From assembly GCA_017744915.1 (NCBI GenBank), contig JAGIAH010000006.1, positions 168,941 through 232,940 of the forward strand: a stretch of DNA of 64,000 nt, written 5' to 3'. Made by a program: the position numbers and the translations under genes. The notes under the pieces were generated by a model that searched no databases, was not told the origin of the DNA, and was given only the letters and a program-made list of their open reading frames with translations. Shown here in pieces: positions 1 through 9,012 of this stretch. Within the stretch, counting starts at the first letter, position 1; every line of letters starts with the position of its first letter. Source of the stretch: Agrobacterium tumefaciens (GTDB lineage Bacteria; Pseudomonadota; Alphaproteobacteria; Rhizobiales; Rhizobiaceae).

Positions 1-297
1 CGCGCGAACCACCTCGAAGGTCAGAGCGCTTATGGTTCCCTTCCCTGTCGTGGTGCGGTCGAGTGTTTTGTCGTGAATAACCACCAGCCGCCCGTCGGCC
101 GTCGTCTGCGTGTCGATCTCGATCATCTCGACACCGGCGTCAATCGCGGCGCGAACGGAGGCCAGGGAATTTTCGACGGTGGCGATCCAGAAACCACGAT
201 GGGCAATGGTCAGGATGGCCGGATTGTCGCGCGAGCAGAGTGTGACGACATCGCAGGAGCGGGCAGTTTTGGGGGAGGCAACGAGGGTCTGGTGCAT
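1..297 (-). CDS. Glycerophosphodiester phosphodiesterase family protein, N-terminal part
   Basis: The reverse strand reads 99 in-frame codons from an ATG at 297 and runs off the left edge. The product carries the N-terminal GDPD signature: AHRGFW near residue 33, ENS near 42, then EMIEIDTQTTADGRLVVIHD, which supplies the usual E-x-D and H-D metal and catalytic residues, and LDRTT. This family hydrolyses glycerophosphodiesters to glycerol 3-phosphate and an alcohol. There is no signal peptide, so a cytoplasmic enzyme is likely. The gene diverges from the ROK regulator at 448 across a 150-bp gap, so the two may share control. The C-terminal half is outside the window, and the exact substrate cannot be given. 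Confidence 0.88.
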   Translation of the reverse strand, partial: MHQTLVASPKTARSCDVVTLCSRDNPAILTIAHRGFWIATVENSLASVRAAIDAGVEMIEIDTQTTADGRLVVIHDKTLDRTTTGKGTISALTFEVVRA

Positions 298-352
298 CGG
301 TCGGCTTTCAGGTGTTACGTTTGGCGGGTCTTGCCAGGTCCAAATTAATACA

Positions 353-372
353 CATAAAGCGTAATATTTATG
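353..372. promoter_or_regulatory. Dyad in the GDPD/ROK divergent promoter region
   Basis: CATAAA and TTTATG form a 6-bp dyad with an 8-bp spacer in an AT-rich island of an otherwise GC-rich region. It lies between the divergent start codons at 297 and 448. It could be the operator of the adjacent ROK regulator. That link rests only on position and symmetry. Confidence 0.3.
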
Positions 373-447
373 ACAGGAGCCTAAAATCATGTCATTGAGG
401 ACGAAAGCCCACGTTGCCGCCGCCCAGCACAGCCGTTATCCAAGGTC

Positions 448-1596
448 ATGACCATCGATCAGAAACCGCGCCAGACCCTCGACCGCCAGCCGCTTGCCAG
501 CGAGAACGAGCGTCTCATTCTGGATATCGTGCGCCGCCATGGCCCCATTGCCCGCGCATCGATCACCGGCCATACGAACCTGACGCAGCAATCGGTGCAC
601 CGGCTGATCGAGGGCCTGCTGGAGCGTGGGCTGCTGCGCACCGGCGCGCCTTTGAAAGGCACACGCGGCCAGCCGAGCCCTACCATCGAGCTGGTGCCCG
701 AGGGCGCCTATTCGCTCGGCATTTCCATCAACACCGACTCCGTCGTGATCTGCATCGCCGATTTTCGCTGCAACGTGATTGTCGAGGAAAAACTGAAGAT
801 GCTTCCGGAAGACCGGGAGATGACGCTGACCGCTCTGTCACGCGCCCTTGAACGGTTGCTGGTGGAGCATGGCATCCCGCGTGAGCGCCTGCTTGGCCTC
901 GGTTTTTCCATGGCCGGCTTCTTCGTGTCGGAAGACCGCGCCTTCAATGCGCCGGAACCACTGCGCGACTGGTCGCTGATGGACCTGAAGCCGATCCTTG
1001 AGGAACGGTTCCGCCTGCCGGTCTGGCTGGAAAACAATGCCACCACGGGCGCGATCGGCGAAAGCCTTCGCGGCGTCGGCTCCTGGTGCCAGACCTTCGC
1101 TTATCTGTCCTTCAATTACGGTTTCGGCGGCGGGCTGATCCTCGGCGGGCAGCCGTTTCACGGCTTTCACGGCAACGCCGGCGAATTCAGCGGCATATAT
1201 AGCCCGGATGAATCGCCCAAACGCCCGGCGCTGCAATATCTGATCGCCACCCTGCAGAAAAACGGCGTCGACATCCATTCCATCGAAGCTCTCTATCAAC
1301 AGTTCGACCCCGCCTGGCCAGGCGTCGAGCAATGGCTAACCGAAACCATGCCGCAGGTGGACAGGCTGGTGGCGAGCCTGATCGCGATCATCGATCCGCA
1401 AGCCATCGTCTTTGGCGGGCAATTGCCGCGCGCGCTCGGCATGATGATGATCGAGCGCACGCACATGCCGTCTGAGCGCAAACACCGTTATGGTGTCGGG
1501 CCGAAGGAGGCGAAGCTGGTTTTGAGCGAAACGCAAGGCGACCCTTCCGCCATCGGAGCCGCGCTACTGCCGCTCAGGGTCCGCTATTTCCTGTAG
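448..1596 (+). CDS. ROK-family (NagC/XylR-type) transcriptional regulator
   Basis: 382 residues. The N-terminal winged helix (about 18-85) contains NERLILDIVRRHGPIARASI and LTQQSVHRLIEGLLERGLL, typical of ROK repressors. A sugar-kinase-like domain follows, with ENNATTGAIGE and a glycine-rich stretch ending GNAGEFSG. The CxCGxxGC zinc motif of most ROK proteins is absent after that segment, so this is an atypical member that may sense its ligand without structural zinc. The start at 448 has only a weak, close AAGG upstream. It diverges from the GDPD gene at 1-297 and probably regulates the leftward genes and itself. It converges on the phosphatase gene, so it is not part of the pectin operon. 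Confidence 0.85.
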   Translation: MTIDQKPRQTLDRQPLASENERLILDIVRRHGPIARASITGHTNLTQQSVHRLIEGLLERGLLRTGAPLKGTRGQPSPTIELVPEGAYSLGISINTDSVVICIADFRCNVIVEEKLKMLPEDREMTLTALSRALERLLVEHGIPRERLLGLGFSMAGFFVSEDRAFNAPEPLRDWSLMDLKPILEERFRLPVWLENNATTGAIGESLRGVGSWCQTFAYLSFNYGFGGGLILGGQPFHGFHGNAGEFSGIYSPDESPKRPALQYLIATLQKNGVDIHSIEALYQQFDPAWPGVEQWLTETMPQVDRLVASLIAIIDPQAIVFGGQLPRALGMMMIERTHMPSERKHRYGVGPKEAKLVLSETQGDPSAIGAALLPLRVRYFL

Positions 1597-1643
1597 GCGG
1601 CCGAAGCGGCTTACCGCATCTCTACAAGATGACTGACTTGCAG

Positions 1644-1670
1644 CGGGCGCGGAAGATTAAATCGCGCCCG
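1644..1670. terminator. Stem-loop between convergent genes
   Basis: CGGGCGCG and CGCGCCCG form a perfect 8-bp stem around an 11-nt loop, between the stop of the ROK gene (1596) and the stop of the phosphatase gene (1691). There is no strong T tract on either side, so it is a possible bidirectional transcript end rather than a textbook terminator. Confidence 0.45.
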
Positions 1671-1690
1671 GCAAATCATGCCTTCCAGTC

Positions 1691-3673
1691 CTATTCGACC
1701 ACCACCGACAGTGCCGAGCCGGTATAGACCGGCCGCACCTTCACATTGCCCGCATCGATCGTGGCGAATGTGCCGGTCAGGCCGTTGGCGGAAATCACCT
1801 CGAGCCGCGTTCCGGCGGCCGGTGCGTTACCATCGAAGGCAAGCTTCAGCGTTGCGCCATCCAGCACCGCATTGCCCTTGACCTGCAGCGCTGCCTTTTG
1901 CGGGTCAAGCGCCAGCGTGCCGCCCGACTGCTCATAATCACCACCAATAACGACATCCTTCTCTCCGCCAAGCGAGAGCGTGCCGCCGCTGACCAGCACA
2001 CCGCCGGTTCCCAGCGCATCGGCAGACGATGCCACCAGCGTTCCGTCCCTGACGATCGTGCCACCGCCATAGCTGTTGTTGCCGCTGAGCGTCAGCGCAC
2101 CGCTGCCGGATTTGACGAGACGCCCTGCCCCGCCAATATCGTTCGTCCAACGGTCCGCCGCATTGAAGCCACCGGCGGCGGCATCCATGATCACCTCGAC
2201 ATCGCCGTCAAACGCGCCGTAACCACCGGCAGCGGCAACCAGATTGATCCGGCCCCAGCCGTTGCTGTCGTCAAGTAGCGGATAACCGGCCTCGATGCCG
2301 GTGGAAAACAGCACGGCGCGGCGCTCTTCGGCATTCAGATAGGGAAGTCGCGTTTCCAGCAGAACCTCTGCCCCCTTCGGCACCACCATCGCCGCGTCAC
2401 CCGCTGCCTTGTCGCGGCTGAAGGAGAAGGTCATGCGCCGGCGATAATCCGCGCCGTTCTTCGCCGCATCGGCAAAACGGTCGACATCCGGCTCTGCGCC
2501 ATGGGCAAAGTCGATAAGCGACTGGCCCTGTGGCAGGCGTTTGGCGAAATAGGCCTGCACGGCGTCATGCGCGGCCTTCTTCACCTCGGCGTTTTTCGGA
2601 TCCTGCAACATGGCGGCGGCCATGGCGGTTGCGGTGATGCGGCCGCCGATCACGTCGAGCGGCGAATGCATGCCGGCGACGACGCGGCTCTCACCGAGTT
2701 CGGAAGCTGCCGTCAGCAATTCTGAAAAGCGCTCCGGCACGGCATAGGCATAAGCGATGGCTGCGAGATAGGCTGCATTGGTGTGCCCGCTCGGAAAACC
2801 GCCATCCTTGCCACGGCCGCGATTTTCGCGGGCATATTTCAGCGCCGGCACGATGACACCCGGGTCGCTGTCATAGCTTTCGAAGCTACGGTCGCCAATC
2901 GTTTCCTTGCCGGTCTCGATCACCTCGCCCTTCGCATTCATGCGCCAGGGCCGCGGTGAGGAATAGAAATATTTCGCCGGCGATGTCGTGCCTTCGGGGC
3001 CGCGGATCACCTTCATGAAGGCGACGAAATCCTTGAGCTCGCTATCGGCAGCACCCGCCTCGGTGCCCTTGTCGTCTTCCTTGCGGGTGATGACCTCGTT
3101 CGGGTCGAGATCGGCAAGTGTATGATTGATCGTCGTTGTCGCGCCCGCCCCTTCGCGATACCAGCCGGCAAGCGGGCCTAAGCCGTCGATGACGCTGTAA
3201 CCCTGCGAACGGCGGTCGTTCATATAGGCTTCGAAAGCGGCGGCGCGGGTGCGGTTGTCGCCCGTTACGGACAGCACATAACGCATGTTTTCCTGCCAGA
3301 CGGCGGGATCGACGATCTTCACATGGGTGAAATCCGTAGGACCATCGCCATTGGCGCCGCCATCGGCCCATTTTTCATCGCCGAGCGCCCAGATGCGGTT
3401 GAAACCGGAGAGAATCTCGATGATCGGATTGTCCCGGTCGTCATAGGCGCGGACCTCCTCGCCTTTGGCATTTTTGCCGGTCTGGTTGCGGTAATTGTCG
3501 GCAAGCGGCAGCGGATAGGACGCGGCCGGCTCCGGCACCGTGATGGCATAACCCTGGCCAGCCGGCCCGTTGCGATCGAATGCCGCAGCGCCTTGGACGA
3601 GAACCAGCAATGCTGCGGAGGCAAGCAGGGTCGAGCGTGCGGACGGAAAAGACGACATATTCAGTTTGGCCAT
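1691..3673 (-). CDS. Secreted PAP2-type acid phosphatase with an autotransporter-type repeat tail
   Basis: 660 residues with a cleavable signal peptide (about 1-31, ending in Ala). The class A acid phosphatase/PAP2 signature is complete: K234 with R241-P242 (Kx6RP), PSGH at 294-297, and S329-R330, H336, D340 (SRx5Hx3D). The protein should hydrolyse phosphate monoesters in the periplasm or outside the cell. Residues about 525-600 hold a passenger-associated repeat (SGSGALTLSGNNSYGGGT, then DGTLVASS and GGVLVSGGTLSLGG), which normally belongs to autotransporter beta-helices. The protein then ends at VVVE with no C-terminal beta-barrel, so self-export as a type V protein is not supported. The start follows an AGGA 6 nt upstream. 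No phosphate-uptake genes are adjacent. Confidence 0.85.
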   Translation of the reverse strand: MAKLNMSSFPSARSTLLASAALLVLVQGAAAFDRNGPAGQGYAITVPEPAASYPLPLADNYRNQTGKNAKGEEVRAYDDRDNPIIEILSGFNRIWALGDEKWADGGANGDGPTDFTHVKIVDPAVWQENMRYVLSVTGDNRTRAAAFEAYMNDRRSQGYSVIDGLGPLAGWYREGAGATTTINHTLADLDPNEVITRKEDDKGTEAGAADSELKDFVAFMKVIRGPEGTTSPAKYFYSSPRPWRMNAKGEVIETGKETIGDRSFESYDSDPGVIVPALKYARENRGRGKDGGFPSGHTNAAYLAAIAYAYAVPERFSELLTAASELGESRVVAGMHSPLDVIGGRITATAMAAAMLQDPKNAEVKKAAHDAVQAYFAKRLPQGQSLIDFAHGAEPDVDRFADAAKNGADYRRRMTFSFSRDKAAGDAAMVVPKGAEVLLETRLPYLNAEERRAVLFSTGIEAGYPLLDDSNGWGRINLVAAAGGYGAFDGDVEVIMDAAAGGFNAADRWTNDIGGAGRLVKSGSGALTLSGNNSYGGGTIVRDGTLVASSADALGTGGVLVSGGTLSLGGEKDVVIGGDYEQSGGTLALDPQKAALQVKGNAVLDGATLKLAFDGNAPAAGTRLEVISANGLTGTFATIDAGNVKVRPVYTGSALSVVVE

Positions 3674-3835
3674 GACGAATCCTATGATTTGCAGCGAATG
3701 ACGCGTGACGAAAACAGGCGACTCGGTTTTCCGCGCGCCTCGTCATCAGGTTTAAACGGCGCTTATTTCAGTTTTTCGATGGGGATGATCGAGGCCGCAT
3801 ATGCGGCAATATCCGCTCGCAAGGAGGGGATGGAT

Positions 3836-3894
3836 ATGCCCGGAGAAAGGCTCCGGGCATGGTCTTCGATGGCTTCGGCCTTCCGGCAAGGCCG
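3836..3894. terminator. Two stem-loops downstream of the pectin-locus binding protein
   Basis: ATGCCCGGAG/CTCCGGGCAT (10 bp, 5-nt loop, 3836-3860) and CGGCCTT/AAGGCCG (7 bp, 3876-3894) lie just past the stop at 3907 of the minus-strand binding protein gene. Neither is followed by a clear T run on the minus strand. They may end or stabilise that transcript. Confidence 0.5.
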
Positions 3895-3906
3895 GATGAG
3901 TGCCGA

Positions 3907-5187
3907 TTATTTCTTGACCGCAACCGCCTCGTTGATCTTGGCGATATCGTCTTCCAGAACCTTGTAGGTCTGGTCAAGCGTCAGTTCGCCGACGATCAGC
4001 TGGCTCATGCGCTGCACGATCTGCTGATACATGGCGCTGCCGCCCTTGGCGCGCTCGAATTCGCGGGCGGCCTGCGGCACGTTCTTCTTGTTGTCGAGGA
4101 AGACCTGCATCGCCGCCTTGGCGTTTTCACTCTTCAGCTTGTATTGCGGATTGGCAATTTCCGCACCCGTCAGGATGACGTAGTTTTCAGCGATTTCCCG
4201 CTGCACCTTCTCGGAGCCGAGGAATTCGATGAAGTGGGCCACGTCTTCAGGATATTTGGTGCGCTTGAAACCGACAATCGCCGTGCCGCCGGGCATGGCG
4301 TAGCAGCCGGCATCGCCGCAGGGGGCATTGATCGCGGTCCATTCGAAGGTGTCGCCGATCTTGTTCTGGAACGGATTGACCATCCAGTTGCCAGCCAGAT
4401 ACGTCACGACATTGCCGTTGACGAACTCGTCACCCATGTTCTTGTACTGCGAACCGCCGGCAGCACCCCACATTTCCTTGGGGAAGCTGCCATTCTGCGT
4501 CCAGGAAAAGAGATCGGCGATATATTTCTTCGCCGCATCGTCAGGGAAGCTGAACTTGCCGTCCTTCACATAGGTCGAGCCATAAGAGAAGGCGCCGCCG
4601 GAGAAACGGTGGCCGGAACGGTCCATGGTGAAGGGGATCTGCACACCCGTCGCCTTGGCGACACGGGCGGATGCCTCGACGATCTCGCTGAATTTTGCGG
4701 TCGGGCCGGGCAAGGGTTCACCCGCCTGTTCAAACAGCGTCTTGTTGACGAAGGGCAGGTTCAGCGTCTGCGACGCCATATAGCCATTGATCGACTTCGG
4801 ATCGTTGACATTGGGCAGGCGCAGCTGGTCGAGGCTTGCACCGTGCAGCTTCGCGAAGGCTTCCGCATCCTTCATGTAGGGCCGCATGTCGAGGTAATAG
4901 GGCGCCAGCTGCCAGTCGGTGATCTTGGCGATATCAGGGCCCTCGCCCACCGCCAGCTGCACCGGCAGCTGCTTGGAAACCGCATCATAACCCGACGATA
5001 CGAAGTTGATCTTCACATCAGGATTGGCTGCCTCGAACTCCTTGCTGAGCGCGGCCATGCGCTGCACGTAGCCCTGGTCGTCATCCGTAAAAAGAAAGGT
5101 GATCGTGCGGGTCTCAGCCTGGGCGGCAGAAAGACCGGCGACGGAGGCAAATACAAGGGCGCTGACCCCCGAAAACAATTTCATCAT
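3907..5187 (-). CDS. ABC sugar/oligosaccharide-binding protein (family 1 extracellular SBP)
   Basis: 426 residues when started at the ATG at 5187, which has GGGAGG 6 nt upstream. The longer frame to 5310 adds a non-signal-like extension. A Sec signal peptide (about 1-23, ending AQA) precedes a mature chain resembling MalE/UgpB-type proteins (FTDDDQGYVQRMAALSKEFE, later AIVGFKRTKYPEDVAHFIEFL). It should deliver a sugar or uronate oligosaccharide to the ATPase and permeases at 10370-13522. It is transcribed divergently from that operon, starting 194 bp from the 840-residue enzyme gene. The neighbouring GH28 and GH105 genes point to a pectin-derived ligand, which is inference. Confidence 0.85.
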   Translation of the reverse strand: MMKLFSGVSALVFASVAGLSAAQAETRTITFLFTDDDQGYVQRMAALSKEFEAANPDVKINFVSSGYDAVSKQLPVQLAVGEGPDIAKITDWQLAPYYLDMRPYMKDAEAFAKLHGASLDQLRLPNVNDPKSINGYMASQTLNLPFVNKTLFEQAGEPLPGPTAKFSEIVEASARVAKATGVQIPFTMDRSGHRFSGGAFSYGSTYVKDGKFSFPDDAAKKYIADLFSWTQNGSFPKEMWGAAGGSQYKNMGDEFVNGNVVTYLAGNWMVNPFQNKIGDTFEWTAINAPCGDAGCYAMPGGTAIVGFKRTKYPEDVAHFIEFLGSEKVQREIAENYVILTGAEIANPQYKLKSENAKAAMQVFLDNKKNVPQAAREFERAKGGSAMYQQIVQRMSQLIVGELTLDQTYKVLEDDIAKINEAVAVKK

Positions 5188-5213
5188 GCTCATCCTCCCA
5201 ATGAAAACATTTT

Positions 5214-5317
5214 CACAAATCGAACAAAAGCTCCTCTGCCAAATTCGATTTATAATGTTTTGCGGCTTGACAGAATAAACGTCAAGCTGTTTGTTTTGCG
5301 TAATTCGCACAAATCGA
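5214..5317. promoter_or_regulatory. Divergent control region of the pectin locus
   Basis: The gap between the divergent genes at 5187 and 5382 holds CACAAATCGA twice in direct orientation (5214-5223 and 5308-5317). Between them is the dyad CTTGAC/GTCAAG with a 9-nt spacer (5266-5286), which includes a TTGACA hexamer. These could be regulator sites for a LacI-type protein such as the one at 13532-14578. No convincing matching -10 was found, so the promoter itself is not placed. Confidence 0.35.
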
Positions 5318-5381
5318 CGCAGAAAAGCGAAGTTCGGTTCGTGAAAATAATTTCATTATCGATCGACGGGAGGCGATCCAT

Positions 5382-7904
5382 ATGACGGATGCAGCATTAG
5401 CGGCAAGCGCCTCGCAGCCGACCTATAGCGTCGGCAACGGTGAGACGGTAACGGCATGGATCGTCTCGGATCTGGTGGAGACATCGTTTCCGGGCACACC
5501 GGCACCGGCAGAAGATCGGGTCAATTACCGCTTCATCAACGGTTTCGTTGACGTGGGTGACCTGCCCTGCCGCAAGGCTTTCCAGCAGACCATGATCGGC
5601 CGCGACATCAAGCCTGATACGGACTGGCCGGTATCACATCTCAACCTGCCGGGTTCCAACCGCCGTGTTGAATTCACCGGCTTCTGGCATGTTCCCACCC
5701 ATGTGCAGCGCTGGCTGAAAGGCACCTTCCGCAGCGACGTGGCAAGGCAGGCGCATTTGCGGCTTCGCACCTGCGGCGGCGTGCGCATCTGGGTAAACGG
5801 CGTCGAACAGCTGCGCTTCGAACCCTTCATCCGTAATGTCGAAAGCAGCCGCGATATCACACTTGATCTGGCGGCCGGCGACAATGAAGTGCTGCTGCTC
5901 TGCGAGGACCTGGCGGAGCGCGACATCATCTGGTTCTTCGAGCTTGAGGTCATCGATGCCGTGCCGCTGACCGTCGTGCTGCCGGTCCCTCTCGACCGCG
6001 AAGAGACGAAACGTCTGGCCGCGCTGGTGCGTGACGTGCACCCGGCCCGCGACGTATTTTCCGGCAGCGCCCTCGAGCTTGTCTTCGGCGCGGCACCCAC
6101 GAGCGACCTGCCGGTGCATATCGCAGTCAAAAGCCATGGTCATGAGCGCGCCGCACTCGCCGATGTCGAGACCGTGCTGAAGGCCGGGCAATCCTCGCTG
6201 ACGATCCCCGAGACGATTGGCATTGCCGACGGGTATCACGGCGTCAGGATCACCCTCGGATCGGGAGCCGGCACCGTCACCCGTCTCATCGACGCCGCCT
6301 TCATGCGCGATATCGCGCCGGAAGCATCCTCTAACGACATCAACGAGCGGAAGAAGGTGGCCCTATCCTTCAGTGCCCGCTTCGGCGCCTGGCGCATCGG
6401 CCGCGCGCTGGCCATGGTCGCCACCGGCAGCGATGACATCAAGACGATCGGCGGCATTGTTGACGCGACGTTGCATTCCATCGATCAGCGCGAAGATTGC
6501 TCTGATTTCATCATGATCCCACTACTCTGGCTGGTGCGCGCCTATGGTGACCGGCTGCCGGCGGACATGCGCGCGCGCATTGACGCCTCTATCCTCGGTT
6601 ATCGCTACTGGGTGGACGAGCCGGGCAATGACGTCATGTGGTTCTGGAGCGAAAACCACGTCCTCTGCTTCCACACCAGCCAGTTGCTCGCCGGCGACTA
6701 TCTGCCGGACGCCACTTTCACCGCCTCTGGCCGTACCGGGCGTGAGCAGGCGGCGCTGGCGGCGGACCGGCTGCAGCGCTGGTTCGACAGCATCGAGGCG
6801 CATGGCCTCGCGGAGTGGAATTCGGCCGCCTATTACCCCGTGGATTTCATCGGCCTGCTGGCCATCGAACACTGGGCAGGGCCGGAACTTGCCGCCCGCG
6901 CGCGCCACCAGCTTGATCTCATTTTCGAAATGATCGCGCTGCATACACTCGGCGGCGTCCCTTCCGGTTCCCAGGGGCGAGCCTATGACAAGGAGTTGCG
7001 CGCCGGGCCGCTAACGGAGCTGGCGCCCTTTGCCGAGGTTGCCTTCGGCAAAGGCTGGCTCAACAATGGCGTTGCCTCGCTACCGATGTTCTGCTGCGGT
7101 GATTATCTGCCACCGGCGCATCTTGCTGCCCTTTCCCAGCTGACAAGCGGTCGCATGGTAGAGGCGCGGTATGCGCAGGGGCTGGAGCCCGGCAAGCTCG
7201 TGCTGTTCAAGAACGAGGCCGCCCAGCTTTCCACCGTTGTCGACCACAAGACCGGTCGCGGGGGGCACCAGCAGCATGTCATGGACATCAAGCTTGCCGG
7301 CCACCCGATGGCGCGGCTCTGGGTCAATCATCCCGGTGAGGACGATCCATGGGGCACGCAACGCCCCTCCTACTGGGCCGGCAGCAGCATCCTGCCACGC
7401 GTGGCGCAGCACCGCGACATCGCAATGCTGATTTTCGATACCGGGGATCACCGTAATGACTGGACCCATGCCTATCTCGGGCGCGACGGGCTGGACGAAG
7501 TGGTAATGGACGGCAACTGGCTCATCACCCGTTCGGGCCGTGGTTTTGCCGCCCTTTATGCAACGAACGGACTTGAACCCGTCACCTCTGGTGCCACCGC
7601 CAACCGCGAGATCAGATCGCCCGGCCGCCGTGCCGGCTGGATCGGCGTCATCGGCAGTGGCGATGAGGAGGCCTTCGCCCGCTTCCGCGAGAAAATTCTC
7701 GCCACTCAGGTCACCTTCGATGCCGAAAACCGGCTGCTCACAGTCACACCATCCGGCGGGCCAGACCTAACGCTCACCTGGGACGGCAGCTTCACCATCG
7801 GCGGACAGGCCATGGCCTTTGACCATGACCAACCGCAACCGAAAATCACCTTCGATAGCGCCGATCCCACCTCGGATGGCGCGGCACGCCCCTTTTACTC
7901 CTAA
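5382..7904 (+). CDS. Unassigned 840-residue enzyme of the pectin oligosaccharide locus, lyase-like layout
   Basis: No family is recognised with certainty. No signal peptide is present, so it is probably cytoplasmic. Three parts can be read: an N-terminal beta-rich region (about 1-300) containing a carbohydrate-binding-like stretch (LRTCGGVRIWVNGVEQLRFE); a helical middle (about 320-600) with WFWSENHVLCFHT, AEWNSAAYYPVDF and EHWAG, resembling an alpha/alpha toroid; and a beta-rich C-terminal part (GGHQQHVMD, PSYWAG, HAYLGRDGLDEVV). Toroid plus beta-sandwich is the layout of several polysaccharide lyases, and Asn/His/Tyr-rich motifs fit that idea. It begins the operon that continues into GH105 and GH28. 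GGGAGG 8 nt upstream supports the start. A pectin-active role is inferred from context. Confidence 0.7.
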   Translation: MTDAALAASASQPTYSVGNGETVTAWIVSDLVETSFPGTPAPAEDRVNYRFINGFVDVGDLPCRKAFQQTMIGRDIKPDTDWPVSHLNLPGSNRRVEFTGFWHVPTHVQRWLKGTFRSDVARQAHLRLRTCGGVRIWVNGVEQLRFEPFIRNVESSRDITLDLAAGDNEVLLLCEDLAERDIIWFFELEVIDAVPLTVVLPVPLDREETKRLAALVRDVHPARDVFSGSALELVFGAAPTSDLPVHIAVKSHGHERAALADVETVLKAGQSSLTIPETIGIADGYHGVRITLGSGAGTVTRLIDAAFMRDIAPEASSNDINERKKVALSFSARFGAWRIGRALAMVATGSDDIKTIGGIVDATLHSIDQREDCSDFIMIPLLWLVRAYGDRLPADMRARIDASILGYRYWVDEPGNDVMWFWSENHVLCFHTSQLLAGDYLPDATFTASGRTGREQAALAADRLQRWFDSIEAHGLAEWNSAAYYPVDFIGLLAIEHWAGPELAARARHQLDLIFEMIALHTLGGVPSGSQGRAYDKELRAGPLTELAPFAEVAFGKGWLNNGVASLPMFCCGDYLPPAHLAALSQLTSGRMVEARYAQGLEPGKLVLFKNEAAQLSTVVDHKTGRGGHQQHVMDIKLAGHPMARLWVNHPGEDDPWGTQRPSYWAGSSILPRVAQHRDIAMLIFDTGDHRNDWTHAYLGRDGLDEVVMDGNWLITRSGRGFAALYATNGLEPVTSGATANREIRSPGRRAGWIGVIGSGDEEAFARFREKILATQVTFDAENRLLTVTPSGGPDLTLTWDGSFTIGGQAMAFDHDQPQPKITFDSADPTSDGAARPFYS

Positions 7905-7917
7905 GCGGAATGACCAG

Positions 7918-9012
7918 ATGAACCAGCCAAGCATGGAAAAAGACACTCTCAGGACGACCATCGACAATGTCGCCGCCGCCTTCAGCCGCCTCAAGGGCAT
8001 TCAGGAAGGTCTGGTCAGCGACGGTTCCGATGGCAAGATCCAGTTCGACGAATGGGACTGGGAAGTGGGTGTGGGACTTTACGGCTTCCTGCGCCGGGCG
8101 CTCGCCGCCAATGACCAGAAGGCATTGGACGATCTCGTGACATGGTACGGCTGGCAGATCGACCGTGGCCTGCCGCCACGCCAGATCAACAGTTCCGCGC
8201 CGATGCTGCCGCTCGTCATCCTGACGGAACATGTCGACCGGCCGGATTTCCGCGCACTGGTGGAAGACTGGGCCGACTGGCTGGTGCATGAATTGCCGAA
8301 AACCGAAGATGGCGGTTTCCAGCATGTCGTTAAGGAGCGGCTGAATGAGGGCGAATTATGGGACGACACGCTGTTCATGGCCTGTCTGTTCCTCGCCCGC
8401 GCCGGTGTGGTCTGCAAACGCCAGGACTGGATCGATGAGGCCGTCTACCAGTTCATGATCCATGCGCGGTATCTCTCCGACCCCGTCACCGGGCTGTGGT
8501 ATCACGGCTGGACCTTCAACGGCCGGCACAATTTCGCGGACGCCTTCTGGGCGCGTGGCAATTCCTGGATCACCGTCGCCATTCCCGAGCTCTTCGAGCT
8601 GGTGCCCACACTTGCCGGAAAGGACAAACGTTTCCTCGCCAATGTGCTTTCAAGCCAGGTGCGGTCGCTGAGAAAATATCAGCGTGAAGACGGCATGTTC
8701 CATACGCTGCTCGATGACCCGACTTCGCCGGTCGAGACATCGGCAACCGCCGGCATCGCCTATGGCATTCTGCGCGGCATCGAGGCCGGCATTCTCGGCG
8801 AGGAGAACCGGCCGCATGCGGAGCGCGCGCTGAAGGCGGTGCTTGGCAATATCGATAACGAAGGCGTCGTCCACGGGGTTTCCGATGGTACGCCGATGGG
8901 CCACGATCTTGATTTCTATCGCCGCATTCCCAATCTGCCCACGCCCTATGGGCAGGCGCTGACGATGCTGCTTCTGATCGACGTTTTTCTGAAAAGGCCA
9001 AAGGCATCGTGA
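7918..9012 (+). CDS. GH105 unsaturated rhamnogalacturonyl/glucuronyl hydrolase
   Basis: 364 residues from the ATG at 7918. The frame also opens at 7819, but that part overlaps the previous gene and reads as non-coding. It is an alpha/alpha-barrel protein with the family landmarks LWDDTLFMA (D149/D150, the general acid region), YHGW near 195 and FWARGNSWI near 210. GH105 enzymes remove the unsaturated uronic acid left at the non-reducing end by pectin or rhamnogalacturonan lyases. With no signal peptide, it should work on imported oligosaccharides. It follows the 840-residue gene after 13 nt and overlaps the GH28 gene by 4 nt, so translation is probably coupled. Confidence 0.9.
   Translation: MNQPSMEKDTLRTTIDNVAAAFSRLKGIQEGLVSDGSDGKIQFDEWDWEVGVGLYGFLRRALAANDQKALDDLVTWYGWQIDRGLPPRQINSSAPMLPLVILTEHVDRPDFRALVEDWADWLVHELPKTEDGGFQHVVKERLNEGELWDDTLFMACLFLARAGVVCKRQDWIDEAVYQFMIHARYLSDPVTGLWYHGWTFNGRHNFADAFWARGNSWITVAIPELFELVPTLAGKDKRFLANVLSSQVRSLRKYQREDGMFHTLLDDPTSPVETSATAGIAYGILRGIEAGILGEENRPHAERALKAVLGNIDNEGVVHGVSDGTPMGHDLDFYRRIPNLPTPYGQALTMLLLIDVFLKRPKAS

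Noticed and set aside
3859..5385. 508-residue plus-strand reading frame opposite the pectin binding-protein gene
   Set aside because: It is antisense to a gene with a signal peptide and a family fold, lacks a ribosome site and has histidine/aspartate-rich low-order composition typical of GC-rich antisense frames.
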